Positions 15,869 through 25,186 of a stretch of 64,000 bases of DNA are shown piece after piece. Position 1 is the stretch's first letter. The number at the start of each line of letters is the position of its first letter. The stretch is from Paraburkholderia sabiae (GTDB taxonomy: Bacteria; Pseudomonadota; Gammaproteobacteria; Burkholderiales; Burkholderiaceae), in the NCBI RefSeq assembly GCF_030412785.1, contig NZ_CP125295.1:1922001-1986000 (forward strand), written 5' to 3'. A model generated the notes under the pieces. It had not been told where the DNA came from, made no database searches, and saw only the letters and a program-made list of their open reading frames with translations. The translations under genes and the position numbers were made by a program.

Positions 15869-18361
15869 TCAGCTTTTGACGCGCGTCGAAGCGGGATCGT
15901 ACGGGGCTTTCAGATGTAGCGTCGCGTTCAGCAGTTCGCCTGCTACGTCGATCTGATAGCGGCCGCTCTTGAGCCACGCATCGTCGAGCGCGGCGCCGTC
16001 TTCGCGTTTGACGTAGCCCATCGCGACGGGACAGCCAAGCGTATGCCCGAACGCCGCCGACGAGACGAAGCCAACGGCAACGCCGTCGCGCAAGATCGCT
16101 TCGCCGCCCCAAAGCATGTGATCGCTCGCGCCATCGGCGGTCAACACGATAAGGCGTCGACGCAGCGGTTCATCGCGTAGTCTCAAGAGCGCATCGCGTC
16201 CAACGAACGGCGTGTCTTTGTCGAGCTTGCACGCGAACGCGAGGCCCGCTTCGAACGGGTTCGTATCCGGCGACAGCTCGCGTCCCCACGCACGGTAGCC
16301 TTTCTCGATTCGCAACGAGTCGAGCGCGTAATAGCCCGCGTTTTTCAGGCCGAATTGCTTTCCGGCCGCATGCAGCGTCTCGTACACGCCGACTGCGAAT
16401 TCGACGGGCACATACAGTTCCCAACCGAGTTCGCCGACATACGTGATCCGCGTCGCGCGCGCCGTTGCGTAGCCGATATCGACTTCGCGGCTCTGTCCGA
16501 ATGCGAATGCCTCGTTGCTCCAGTCGGCCTTCGACACGCTCGCGAGCAGATCGCGCGCACGCGGCCCCATCACCGCGAGCACCGCGTACTGGCTCGTCAC
16601 GTCGACGAGCATGCAGTGACTGTCGGGCGGAATGCGTTTGTCGATCGTGTCGAAGTCGCGCGTGGTTTGCGCGGAGCCTGTGACGAGCAGGTACTGATCG
16701 TCGCTCAAACGAGTGAGCGTGAAGTCCGATTCGTAGCCGCCGCGCTCGTTCAGCATGCCCGTGTAGACGGCCGTGCCCGGCGGCACGGCGACATCGTTCG
16801 CGACGATCCGCTGCAATAGCGCTTCCGCATCGCGTCCCTTGACGAGAAACTTGGAGAACGACGTCAGATCGAACAGCGCGACGCCTTCGCGGCATGCGCG
16901 ATGTTCTGCGCCGCTCCACGGCAGCCAGTTCTGCTGGCCGAACGAGTAGTCGATGCGCGCGTCGGCGCGCGTCGGCGCAAAGAAGTTCGCACGTTCCCAG
17001 CCCATCTTGCTGCCGAAGCATGCGCCGTCGTCGCGCAACTGCGCATACAGTGGCGAGCGGCGGAACGGCCGCGCGCTGTCGAGTTCGCGATTCGGCCAGG
17101 GCATCGCATAGTGCAGCCCGAGCGTTTCTTTCACGCGGTCGTGCAGCCACGTGTCGTTGCCATTGAAGCGCGCGAAGCGGCGGATGTCGACGGGCCACAG
17201 ATCCATCGTCGGTTCGCCTGCGACGATCCACTCGGCGAGCGCCATGCCCGCGCCGCCCGCCGACGCGATGCCCATCGAATTGAACCCCGCGCCGATATAG
17301 AAATTGCGCAACTCGGGCGCTTCGCTGAGCATGAAGTTGTTGTCGGGCGTGAATGACTCGGGGCCGTTGTAGAACTGGCGCACCTGCGCCGTTTCCAGCG
17401 CGGGCACGCGTTGCAGCGCGTTCTCCATCAGGATCTGGAATTGATCCCAGTCGTCGGGCAGCAGCTGAAACTCGAAGTTCTCGGGGATGCCGTTCATGCC
17501 CCACGGTTTCGCGTCGGGCTCGAAGCCGCCCATCACGAGTCCGCCCACTTCTTCCTTGAAGTAGATGTACCCGTCCGGGTCGCGCATCACGGGCAGGTCG
17601 GGATGCACGCCCGCAATGCGCTCCGTGACGATGTAGTAGTGCTCAGCGGAATGCAGCGGCACGGTTACGCCGCACAGACGCCCGACATTCTTTGCCCATT
17701 GCCCCGCGCAGTTGACGACGATCTCCGCGGCGATCGTGCCTTCGTTGCCCTGCTTGTCGCGCCACGCGACGCCGCTTGCCTCGCGGCCTTTCGCGGCGGG
17801 CCGCGTGTGGATCGCGGTGACGCGCGTGTTTTCGACGATGCGCGCGCCGCGCCGTCGTGCGCCGCGCGCCAATGCTTGCGTCAGATCGGTCGGATTTGCC
17901 TTGCCGTCGCCGGGCAGCCAGACGGCGCCGAGCAGGTCGTCGGTGCGCATCGGCGGCCACAGTTCGCCGGCTTCCTTCGGGCCGATCACGTCGCACGTCA
18001 CGCCATAGGCGCGTGCGACAGCGGCCGTGCGCCGCAGCTGCGTCATGCGTTCGGCCGTCCTCGCCACCGACAGCGAGCCGCATTGCTTCCAGCCCGTCGC
18101 CAGCCCCGTATCGGCCTCGAGTTCGGCATAGAGCGCCGTCGAGTAGCGGATCAGCTTCGTCATGCTTTCCTGCGCGCGCAACTGGCCGACGAGACCGGCT
18201 GCGTGCCACGTCGTCCCGCACGACAGTTGCCCCTGTTCGAGCAGCACGACGTCCGTCCAGCCGAGCTTCGTGAGGTGATAGGCGACCGAGCATCCGATGA
18301 TGCCGCCGCCAACGATGACGACGCGCGCCTGGGTAGGAAGAGGAGTGGACATGTCTGGCAT
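15869..18361 (-). CDS. FAD-dependent dimethylglycine/sarcosine dehydrogenase-like protein with GcvT domains
   Basis: An 830-residue, two-module flavoenzyme. Residues about 10-400 form a DAO-type FAD domain starting VVIVGGGIIGCSVAYHL, with the covalent-flavin-type motif GTTWHAAGL near residue 50. Residues about 440-820 form the aminomethyltransferase (GcvT) N- and C-domains, which pass the released one-carbon unit to tetrahydrofolate. The family oxidatively demethylates N-methylated glycines. Starts at 18361 and 18352 are both possible. It is divergent from a DeoR regulator, with phased repeats in the gap, so local control is likely. The exact substrate (dimethylglycine, sarcosine or another secondary amine) is inferred only from the family. 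Confidence 0.9.
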   Translation of the reverse strand: MPDMSTPLPTQARVVIVGGGIIGCSVAYHLTKLGWTDVVLLEQGQLSCGTTWHAAGLVGQLRAQESMTKLIRYSTALYAELEADTGLATGWKQCGSLSVARTAERMTQLRRTAAVARAYGVTCDVIGPKEAGELWPPMRTDDLLGAVWLPGDGKANPTDLTQALARGARRRGARIVENTRVTAIHTRPAAKGREASGVAWRDKQGNEGTIAAEIVVNCAGQWAKNVGRLCGVTVPLHSAEHYYIVTERIAGVHPDLPVMRDPDGYIYFKEEVGGLVMGGFEPDAKPWGMNGIPENFEFQLLPDDWDQFQILMENALQRVPALETAQVRQFYNGPESFTPDNNFMLSEAPELRNFYIGAGFNSMGIASAGGAGMALAEWIVAGEPTMDLWPVDIRRFARFNGNDTWLHDRVKETLGLHYAMPWPNRELDSARPFRRSPLYAQLRDDGACFGSKMGWERANFFAPTRADARIDYSFGQQNWLPWSGAEHRACREGVALFDLTSFSKFLVKGRDAEALLQRIVANDVAVPPGTAVYTGMLNERGGYESDFTLTRLSDDQYLLVTGSAQTTRDFDTIDKRIPPDSHCMLVDVTSQYAVLAVMGPRARDLLASVSKADWSNEAFAFGQSREVDIGYATARATRITYVGELGWELYVPVEFAVGVYETLHAAGKQFGLKNAGYYALDSLRIEKGYRAWGRELSPDTNPFEAGLAFACKLDKDTPFVGRDALLRLRDEPLRRRLIVLTADGASDHMLWGGEAILRDGVAVGFVSSAAFGHTLGCPVAMGYVKREDGAALDDAWLKSGRYQIDVAGELLNATLHLKAPYDPASTRVKS

Positions 18362-18373
18362 CTCGCTAGAAAT

Positions 18374-18412
18374 GTGGAATTGTTTCGTGGAATTGCGTGG
18401 AAATATGTGGAA
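18374..18412. promoter_or_regulatory. Helically phased GTGGAA repeats, candidate DeoR operator
   Basis: GTGGAA occurs at 18374, 18387, 18397 and 18407, that is with spacings of 13, 10 and 10 bases. This puts at least three copies on one face of the helix in the gap between the flavoenzyme and the DeoR gene. DeoR-type repressors often bind tandem direct repeats in such places. Confidence 0.5.
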
Positions 18413-18574
18413 GTGTGTTGCTGCGTACTTTGCCGTAAAAATCCGGCGGATGCAATCGGATCGAACAAATTCACGCTCCTGCTACGTGGAGGCGGATGTG
18501 GATTTGCTTGGATTTATATTGAAGCCGCGCAGACACGTTTGCTAGACTGGCGCGAATTTCCCGACCCCGCGCCC

Positions 18575-19369
18575 ATGTTCGCCACTCACCGACAGAACGA
18601 GATCCTGCGGCTCGTCCGCGCTCAGCAGACCTGCACGATCACGGATCTGGCCACCACGTTCGACGTGTCCGACGAGACGATTCGCCGCGATCTCAAGCCG
18701 CTCGTCGCAGAAGGTCTGCTGGTGAAGGTGCATGGCGGCATCATGCTGCCCGCGCAACTCGACGAACCGCCGTTCCGGCGCCGCATGGTCGAACAGCGCG
18801 AGGCGAAGCGCGCGATCGCGGCGCGCATCGCGCAACTGATCGACGACGGCGATTCGCTGATGCTCGACGGCGGCACGACCTGCGTGCATATCGCGCAGGC
18901 GCTCGAAGCGCACGCGCGCCTCACGGTCGTTACCAATTCCGCCGAAGTCGCGCGCCTGCTCGCACCGCGCAACGACAACCGCGTGCTGATGGCAGGCGGC
19001 GAACTGCGCGCGGACGATGCATCCGCTGTCGGCGAAAGCGCGCTCGCGTTTTTCCGGCAGTTTCATGTGCGGCACGCGATCGTGTCGGTGACGGCGATCG
19101 ACGCGAAAGGGCGCTTCATGGACGCGCAGCCCGCCGACGCAGCGCTGGCGCATGCGGCGTTCGCGCAAGCCGAGCGCCGCATCGTTGCCGCGGATCACAC
19201 GAAGTTCGGCCATAGCGCGCTTGTGCATGTGTTCGGCGCGGACGGTCTCGATACGCTGGTCACGGATGTCGAGCCGGCAGCGGGACTGTCGAAAGTGCTG
19301 GCGCATGCCGGCGTCGAAGTGATCTGCGCTTCGCCTGCTGCCGACGATACAAATGAGGAAGTCGTCTAA
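18575..19369 (+). CDS. DeoR/GlpR-family transcriptional regulator
   Basis: A 264-residue repressor. The winged helix is at residues 1-58 (HRQNEILRLVRAQQTCTITDLA, DVSDETIRRDL), followed by the DeoR sensor domain with LMLDGGTTCVHIAQAL, TVVTNSAEVARLL and AADHTKFGHSAL, which form the sugar-phosphate pocket of the ISOCOT fold. The start at 18575 fits the family; the frame stays open a long way upstream across the flavoenzyme gene, but that is non-coding overlap. It is divergent from the flavoenzyme and probably controls it. Confidence 0.9.
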   Translation: MFATHRQNEILRLVRAQQTCTITDLATTFDVSDETIRRDLKPLVAEGLLVKVHGGIMLPAQLDEPPFRRRMVEQREAKRAIAARIAQLIDDGDSLMLDGGTTCVHIAQALEAHARLTVVTNSAEVARLLAPRNDNRVLMAGGELRADDASAVGESALAFFRQFHVRHAIVSVTAIDAKGRFMDAQPADAALAHAAFAQAERRIVAADHTKFGHSALVHVFGADGLDTLVTDVEPAAGLSKVLAHAGVEVICASPAADDTNEEVV

Positions 19370-20224
19370 TCGTCCGTAAAGGACTTGCGTTGTCCGCCCC
19401 GCAAGACGCGGCACGATATCTCGACGGTGCGCGCACCTGCCGCGCGGAACGCGTGGGCGTGCAGCCCTAAAGTGCAGTGCCGCAAAAGCCGCTAACAGGG
19501 TTGGGCGGCCGTGTCGTTTGACGTGAATGGATCATATGGCACCGATAAGACGGTTATCGGTATCATCGGACCGATTTAACGAATTGGCCGCCTTGCCACA
19601 TAAAAATCGCGAGATTAATTGACTGATTCAATTCGTTCTAATAATCTTCACCCCGATTTAAATCGAATGCGTCAGCGGCGACGCTCGAATTGTTAAATCT
19701 CCCGGGTAACTGGCACGAACTTTTATTCCAATGCGTGGAATAGAACACGCAAAAGAGATGTTCGTGATGCAGTGCCGCCATGCATCGGCGGATTCGTCCG
19801 TCGACTGGCATTCGGTAGCACACCCGTCATTTCGAGCCGCACAAGAAGTGCTGCGCCTGGCCGGAAAGCGCGTAGCGTCATGCGTTTGCGCGTGACGTCC
19901 GGCAACTCGGGCGCTCAATGCGGGCATACGCGCAGGCAGGAAAACGCAAGAAAAAGATTCCGCTTGTACTGCGCGGTCAAAAGAAGTGGGTTGTGCGCCT
20001 GTTTAATTCCCGTCGTTGCAATGGCGGATCAGACGCGCGGACCCTAAAAGCAATATCGGGCTATCGAGGCATTGTCTGGCAATGTGAAGCAATTTGCCGA
20101 CATTCGATGCAAGGCTTGAAGAACAAAGCGAATGTGGATTTGAAATTTCCTATTTGCGAGTCGTCATCCTTCATCGGGCATTTCCCGGTCGGACGGAAAC
20201 AATGAATTAGCGTTGCGGGGTTTT
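19370..20224. other. 855-bp gene-poor region
   Basis: No frame here has coding character, a signal peptide or a known domain. Visible elements are a perfect inverted repeat ACCGATAA-GACGG-TTATCGGT at 19541-19561 and ATTCCA-ATGCG-TGGAAT at 19725-19741. The local base composition is lower in GC than the neighbours. It could hold a small RNA, gene remains or the control region of the response regulator. Confidence 0.5.
19541..19561. promoter_or_regulatory. Perfect 8-5-8 inverted repeat, possible operator
   Basis: ACCGATAA and TTATCGGT flank GACGG. The dyad is exact and has no T-run, so it looks more like a repressor site than a terminator. No gene starts close to it. Confidence 0.35.
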
Positions 20225-20911
20225 ATGAGAATTGCAGTTCTGGAGGAGACGCAGGCGCAGGCCGACTTCGTGTGCAGGACTTTGTCGGCTGCGGGGCATA
20301 CGTGTCATGCATTCGAGGACGGCCCGGCACTCGTCCGACAGTTGCGCAGCCAGCCGTTCGATCTGCTCGTGCTGGATCGTCATGCGCCCGCGCTGTCGGG
20401 CGATGAGGTGTTGCGCTGGGTCCGTCAGAATCTCACTGAGCGTCTGCCCGTGCTGTTCATGACCCGTGCGAGCGATGTCGCGCATCAGGACGTCGACGCC
20501 GACGATTATCTCGTCAAGCCGGTGAGCGCGGCAGCGCTGCTCGCGCGTGTGGGCGTGCTGCTGCGCGGCGCGTTTCAGCGCGAGCCGCTCGGCGAGAAAG
20601 AAGTGTTCGGCGAGTACGAGTTCGAGCCGGGTTCGAAGCGCGTGCATGTGCGCGGCAGCGCCGTCACGCTGACGCACAAGGAATTCGAACTGGCGCTGCT
20701 GCTGTTCAAGCATCTGAGCCGGCCGCTGTCGCGCTCGCATATTCTCGACGCGATCTGGAAGCAGGCGGCGGGCATTCCGTCGCGTACGATGGACACGCAT
20801 GTGTCGATGCTGCGTACGAAGCTCGGTCTGCGTCCCGAGAACGGCTATCGGCTGATGCCGATTTACGGCTACGGATACCGGCTCGAACGGATCGAGAAGG
20901 GCGACGCCTGA
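20225..20911 (+). CDS. OmpR/PhoB-family response regulator without an adjacent kinase
   Basis: A 228-residue two-domain regulator. The receiver spans residues 1-115 with phospho-acceptor Asp51 (LLVLDRHAP), Thr80 and Lys98 (DDYLVKP). The acidic pocket is Glu7-Glu8 (VLEETQ), where Glu-Asp or Asp-Asp is usual. Residues about 130-225 form the OmpR winged helix (LTHKEFELALLLFKHLSRPLSR, MDTHVSMLRTKLGL, GYGYRLE). No histidine kinase lies nearby, so its partner is elsewhere. It converges on bluB with 20 bases between the stops. Confidence 0.9.
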   Translation: MRIAVLEETQAQADFVCRTLSAAGHTCHAFEDGPALVRQLRSQPFDLLVLDRHAPALSGDEVLRWVRQNLTERLPVLFMTRASDVAHQDVDADDYLVKPVSAAALLARVGVLLRGAFQREPLGEKEVFGEYEFEPGSKRVHVRGSAVTLTHKEFELALLLFKHLSRPLSRSHILDAIWKQAAGIPSRTMDTHVSMLRTKLGLRPENGYRLMPIYGYGYRLERIEKGDA

Positions 20912-20931
20912 GCGGCGACGCGCGAGCGGTT

Positions 20932-21636
20932 CTAACGCCCGTTTAAAGCGTTCTGGACAGTAGTCTGGTCCGCGTCGCCTTCGTGCTCGGGTGGTGCTTC
21001 CGGCCACGTGTTTTCGAAGAGACACGCAGCGAGCGGCATGCGCGTGGCCCAGCCTTCCGATTCGAGCATCGGCTCGCGATAGAAGTGCTCCACATGGCCG
21101 AGACATAGCAGCGCGACAGGCCGCGCGCCTTCGGGTATGCCGAGCATCGTGCGCACTTCGTCGGCATCGAACAGCGACACCCAGCCCATCCCCAGACCTT
21201 CCGCACGCGCCGCGAGCCACATGTTCTGGATCGCGCAGGCCACCGACGCAAGATCCATCTCCGGCAACGTGCGCCGTCCGAATACGTGTTTCTCGCGGCC
21301 GTCCATCAGCGCCATCACCAGCAGCTCGCCGCATTCGAGCATGCCTTCCACCTTGAGCTTCATGAACTCGTCGCGCCGCTTGCCGAGCGCGTCGGCCGTC
21401 AGCACGCGTTCGCGTTCGACGGCGCCGTGCAGCTTCTGCCGCAACGCGGGATCGGTGATGCGTCCGATGCGCCACGGCTGCATGTAGCCGACGCTCGGCG
21501 CGTGATGCGCGGCGTCGATCAATCGCGCGAGCACGGCGGGATCGACGGGCGTGGGCACGAAGTGGCGCATGTCGCGCCGCTCGTAGATCGCGCGGTAGAC
21601 GGCGGCGCGCTCGGCGTCGTTAAAAGGCTCGGCCAT
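20932..21636 (-). CDS. bluB: 5,6-dimethylbenzimidazole synthase
   Basis: A 234-residue nitroreductase-fold flavoenzyme that fragments FMNH2 with oxygen to make the lower ligand of B12. Family features are RRDMRHFVPTPVDPAVLARL near the N-terminus, DAAHHAPSVGYMQPWRI (the flavin-binding loop with Ser and Gln) and GLGMGWVSLFD. It is the last gene of the riboswitch-controlled minus-strand cobalamin operon and overlaps the cobB stop by 17 bases. Its presence implies that this organism makes cobalamin with the standard DMB ligand. Confidence 0.93.
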   Translation of the reverse strand: MAEPFNDAERAAVYRAIYERRDMRHFVPTPVDPAVLARLIDAAHHAPSVGYMQPWRIGRITDPALRQKLHGAVERERVLTADALGKRRDEFMKLKVEGMLECGELLVMALMDGREKHVFGRRTLPEMDLASVACAIQNMWLAARAEGLGMGWVSLFDADEVRTMLGIPEGARPVALLCLGHVEHFYREPMLESEGWATRMPLAACLFENTWPEAPPEHEGDADQTTVQNALNGR

Positions 21637-22924
21637 GGAAGAGGGCAGCCGCGAAGGCTGGGTTCGACGGCCAGTAGCCGTGCATGTAAGTGGCGACGAC
21701 GCTTCCCTGACGATAGACGGCTTCGCCGGGCGCGTCGGACTGGGCGCGCGTCGCGTGGCGCACGGGTGCGAGCGGCGTGCTCACGCGCGAGTAGTGGAAC
21801 GTGTGGCCCGTCAGCGTGCCGTGCACGCCGTCGCTCATCTGCATCATGCCGAGCGCGGTGAAGCGCGTCTGCATGGCTGCGTTGCCCGGTAACAGGGCGA
21901 GCATCGGTGTCGTGACGCCGTGCGTGTCGGTGACGCTGTCGAGCAGATACAGCATGCCGCCGCATTCGGCGACGATGGTGCGATCCGCGTTCGCATGCGC
22001 GCGGATCGATGCCGCGCTGCGCGCGTTGGCCGCGAGCTTCGGTGCATGCAGTTCGGGATAGCCGCCGGGCAGATAGAGCGCGTCGGCGTCGGCGGGAACG
22101 GCTTCGTCGGCGAGCGGCGAGAAATACGTGAGATGCGCGCCGAGCGCTTCGAGCAGTTGCACGTTCGCCGGATAGATGAACGAGAAGGCGGCGTCGCGCG
22201 CGATCGCGATGTGCATGCCGTCGAGCAACTGCGGCAAAGACTCGTTGTCTGCAGCGTCGTCGAACGTGACGGCGGGCGGCAGTTGCGCGAGTGCTGTCGA
22301 TGCGAGCGCATCGGCGGCACGATCGAGACGTGCATCGAGATCGTCGATTTCCGCTGCCTGCAACAAGCCCAGATGACGGTCGGGCAATTCGATCGCGGCA
22401 TCGCCCGACAGATAGCCGAGCATCTTCAGATCGCGCGGCAACGCTTCTTCGAGCATCTGCGCGTGACGCGCCGAGCCGACGCGGTTCGCGAATACGCCGT
22501 GAAACGGCACATCATCGCGAAAGCGCGCGAGGCCGAACGCGACGGCGCCGAATGTCTGCGCCATCGCTTTCGCCGAGATTACGGCGGCGACGGGCACGTT
22601 GAATTTCGCGGCGAGATCGGCGCTGCTCGGCGTGCCGTCGAACAAACCCATCACGCCTTCGATCAAAATCAGATCCGCTTCGCGCGCCGCTTGCGCGAGT
22701 AGCGCGCGGCATGCGCGTTCGCCGACCATCCACAGGTCGAGCGAGAGTACAGGCGCGCCGCTCGCGCGCGCGAGGATCATCGGGTCCAGAAAATCCGGGC
22801 CCGTCTTGAACACGCGCACGTCTCGCCCCATCCGCCGATGATGCCGCGCGAGCGCGGCCGTGATCGTCGTCTTGCCCTGGCCCGACGCCGGCGCGCTGAT
22901 GAAGAGAGCGGGGCACGCGGGCAT
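21620..22924 (-). CDS. cobB: Cobyrinate / hydrogenobyrinate a,c-diamide synthase
   Basis: A 434-residue ATP- and glutamine-dependent amidase that amidates the a and c side chains of the corrin ring. The N-terminal half is a DTB-synthetase-like ATP domain (SAPASGQGKTTITAALARH is the P-loop; LILIEGVMGLFDG follows). The C-terminal half is a class I glutamine amidotransferase with the nucleophile Cys in AECGGMLYL and a late Tyr/His region. It starts four bases after the cobO stop, within one operon. Confidence 0.95.
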   Translation of the reverse strand: MPACPALFISAPASGQGKTTITAALARHHRRMGRDVRVFKTGPDFLDPMILARASGAPVLSLDLWMVGERACRALLAQAAREADLILIEGVMGLFDGTPSSADLAAKFNVPVAAVISAKAMAQTFGAVAFGLARFRDDVPFHGVFANRVGSARHAQMLEEALPRDLKMLGYLSGDAAIELPDRHLGLLQAAEIDDLDARLDRAADALASTALAQLPPAVTFDDAADNESLPQLLDGMHIAIARDAAFSFIYPANVQLLEALGAHLTYFSPLADEAVPADADALYLPGGYPELHAPKLAANARSAASIRAHANADRTIVAECGGMLYLLDSVTDTHGVTTPMLALLPGNAAMQTRFTALGMMQMSDGVHGTLTGHTFHYSRVSTPLAPVRHATRAQSDAPGEAVYRQGSVVATYMHGYWPSNPAFAAALFHGRAF

Positions 22925-22927
22925 CGT

Positions 22928-23530
22928 TCAGAACTCCACGCCGCGTTGTGCCTTCACGTGCTGCTCGCGGTACGGATGCTTGACGAGGCGCATTTCGGTG
23001 ACGAGATCGGCGGCTTCGACGAGCGCATCGGGCGCGTGGCGGCCTGTTATGACGACATGGACCATCTCGGGTCGCGCATTCACGACTTTGAGCACTTCAT
23101 CGAGCGGAAGATATTCGTACTTCAGCACGGTATTCAACTCGTCGAGAATCACCATCTGATACTCGCCGCTTTCGATCATGCGGCGTGCTTCGTTCCAGCC
23201 CTTGCGTGCCGTCGCGATGTCGGCCTCGCGGTCCTGCGTGTTCCAGGTGTAGCCGTCGCCCATCGTGATGAACTCGCAATTGCCCTGCGCGCCCAGAAAA
23301 TCGCGCTCCGACGTGTGCAGCGCGCCCTTGATGAACTGCACGACGCCGAGCTTCATGCGGTGGCCGAGCACGCGCACGGCCATGCCGAACGCCGCCGTCG
23401 ACTTGCCCTTGCCCGTGCCCGTGTTGACGATCAGCAGGCCTTTCTCGACGGTCGCCTGAGCCTGCTTTTTCTCGTGGCCTTCGCGGCGGCGCTGCGTCAT
23501 GCGTGCATGCGATTCGGGATCGGTCTTCAT
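22928..23530 (-). CDS. cobO: Cob(I)yrinic acid a,c-diamide adenosyltransferase, CobO type
   Basis: A 200-residue enzyme that attaches the adenosyl group to cobalt. The inverted P-loop motif VNTGTGKGKSTAAFGMAVR lies near residues 35-52, followed by GVVQFIKGA and VILDELNTVLKYEYL, all typical of CobO/BtuR. The start at 23530 overlaps the cobE stop by four bases (ATGA), which supports it over upstream in-frame codons. It acts before amidation to cobyric acid. Confidence 0.95.
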   Translation of the reverse strand: MKTDPESHARMTQRRREGHEKKQAQATVEKGLLIVNTGTGKGKSTAAFGMAVRVLGHRMKLGVVQFIKGALHTSERDFLGAQGNCEFITMGDGYTWNTQDREADIATARKGWNEARRMIESGEYQMVILDELNTVLKYEYLPLDEVLKVVNARPEMVHVVITGRHAPDALVEAADLVTEMRLVKHPYREQHVKAQRGVEF

Positions 23531-23946
23531 CGATGTTCCTTGATTCTGGATGTGTCGTTGGAATGAGGGTGTGCGGCAGCGCACGCGATGGCGACAGTCA
23601 CGCCGTCGTGCGCAAGTTTCGTGACGAGCAGTTCTCCGCCGTTCGCGGCGAGCCGCGCGCACGGTTCACAGACGCCGTCGACGCCGAGATGCTCTCGCGC
23701 GGCGGAAGATGCGTTGATGGGTGCATCGAGCGCGGCGATCTGTTCGCGCGTGAACGTATGCAGCGGCAGCGCGTTGCGTGTGCAGAACTCGACGAGTCCG
23801 GCTTCGTCGGCCTTCGTTTCGATCGATGCGACGGCGCGCAGTGCGGCGAACGGAAGCGCGTCGCCGAGCGCTTCACGCACGGCTGCTTCGATCTGTTCCG
23901 CCGACACGCCGCGCCGGCATCCGATGCCCGCGATCAGCGTTGTCAT
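23527..23946 (-). CDS. cobE: CobE/CbiG C-terminal family protein
   Basis: A 139-residue protein of the CbiG_C/CobE family. The signature GIGCRRGVSAEQIEAAVREAL opens the protein (given here as the family motif across residues 6-25), and ALRAVASIETKADEAGLVEF follows. CobE is part of the aerobic cobalamin route with no clear catalytic step assigned. Its start at 23946 overlaps the cobA stop by four bases. A second, degenerate CbiG-type region exists in the cbiG-cobJ fusion at 42950-44668. Confidence 0.88.
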   Translation of the reverse strand: MTTLIAGIGCRRGVSAEQIEAAVREALGDALPFAALRAVASIETKADEAGLVEFCTRNALPLHTFTREQIAALDAPINASSAAREHLGVDGVCEPCARLAANGGELLVTKLAHDGVTVAIACAAAHPHSNDTSRIKEHR

Positions 23947-24659
23947 GGCGCGGCCAGCGACGCGACGCCGCCGATTACGACGATCGACGGCGATCCGAGT
24001 CCAGCATCGGCGACGCACTGCACGAACTCGCGCAACGTCGCGGCGACATGGCGCTGCTCGGGACGTGTCGCCGATTCGATCGCGGCGCACGGCGTATCGG
24101 GTGGCATTCCTGCGCTCAGGAGCGCATCGACGATATCGCCGAGCCGACGCATGCCCATATAGATGACGAGCGTCATGCGTGTGGCGGCGAGCGCTTGCCA
24201 GTCCGCTTCGTGCTCGCCCGCGCCGTGCCCCGTGACGAAGATCACGCCCTGCGCGTAGTCGCGATGCGTGACGGGAACGCCGATCGCCGCAGGCGCAGCA
24301 ATGCCCGCCGTGATTCCGCTGATGATTTCGACGTGCACGCCTGCAGCTTGCAGCGCTTGCTGTTCTTCTCCGCCGCGTCCGAACACGAACGGATCGCCGC
24401 CTTTCAGACGCGCGACGCTGCGGCCCGCGCGCAGATGATCGAGCATCGTGGCAATGATCTCGTGTTGCGGCGTCGATGCGTGGCCGCCGCGTTTGCCGAC
24501 GTAGACGATCTGCGCGTCGTCGCGCGCGAACTGGAGCACTTCGGGATTGACGAGATCGTCGACGAGCACGACGTCAGCCAGCGCGAGCGTGCGCGCGGCC
24601 TTGAGCGTCAACAATTCGACGTCGCCGGGACCGGCGCCGATCAGCCAGGCGCGGCTCAT
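23943..24659 (-). CDS. cobA: Uroporphyrinogen-III C-methyltransferase
   Basis: A 238-residue SAM-dependent methyltransferase that makes precorrin-2, the entry step of corrin synthesis. It shows the precorrin-methylase motifs WLIGAGPGDVELLTLKA at the N-terminus, YVGKRGGHA, and RLKGGDPFVFGRGGEEQ, which are specific to SUMT. There is no siroheme-synthase fusion. It is the first gene after the minus-strand cobalamin riboswitch, with a 168-base leader between. Confidence 0.95.
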   Translation of the reverse strand: MSRAWLIGAGPGDVELLTLKAARTLALADVVLVDDLVNPEVLQFARDDAQIVYVGKRGGHASTPQHEIIATMLDHLRAGRSVARLKGGDPFVFGRGGEEQQALQAAGVHVEIISGITAGIAAPAAIGVPVTHRDYAQGVIFVTGHGAGEHEADWQALAATRMTLVIYMGMRRLGDIVDALLSAGMPPDTPCAAIESATRPEQRHVAATLREFVQCVADAGLGSPSIVVIGGVASLAAP

Positions 24660-24827
24660 CGCGAGGAGAGCGCCGCGATGTGCGCGGGCGCTTGTGTGTG
24701 ACAGGTCATGCAATGTTGCGTGTGACGCGCGACGGCTGCCATAGTGTGAGTCTGCATCGCGCGTGGGCGCTGGCCTCCGTTTCCCGCGGTGCCGGCGAAT
24801 GGCGAATCTACGTTCGCCCCCTTGCAT

Positions 24828-25020
24828 CGGGCCGGTATCCGGGCTGGCGGCTCATCGCGTTCGCCTTCCCATCTGCGAGTGGCAGACAGTGGCTCTGAAC
24901 GCACTGCGCGGAAGATGTTTTCCGCTCGCCGCGTGACCGTTGCGGGGACAGCACAGGCTGAGCGCGAGGTCGTCGCTTTCATGTTGCGACGAGCGGGCGC
25001 TTCCCTGTTTCCCGTTTAAC
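24828..25020 (-). promoter_or_regulatory. Cobalamin riboswitch ahead of the cobA-cobE-cobO-cobB-bluB operon
   Basis: On the minus strand the order of conserved pieces is GTTAAACGGGAA, then CTGTCCCCGCAACGGT, then GCCACTG, then GGGAAGGC, and finally CAGCCCGGATACCGGCC. This is the cobalamin aptamer core in the right order and spacing. It should shut the operon down when adenosylcobalamin is plentiful. Confidence 0.9.
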
Positions 25021-25186
25021 CGCGCAGACCTTCGAGCGTTCCGCGCGGCACCAGATGCGCGCATACGATAGCACACGGGGCTGTGCGAGTCGCTGCGTAG
25101 TTTCGCGGATGCTTCCTTGACGCTGCCTGCCGCCGGGCCTAAACTCGCACGCACTCTGGTGCTCGCGCGCGCTTTCTGCGCGCGCA

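Noticed and set aside
17411..18574. A long N-terminal extension of the DeoR regulator
   Set aside because: It overlaps the flavoenzyme gene on the other strand for its whole length, and DeoR proteins begin about ten residues before the helix-turn-helix, as they do from 18575.
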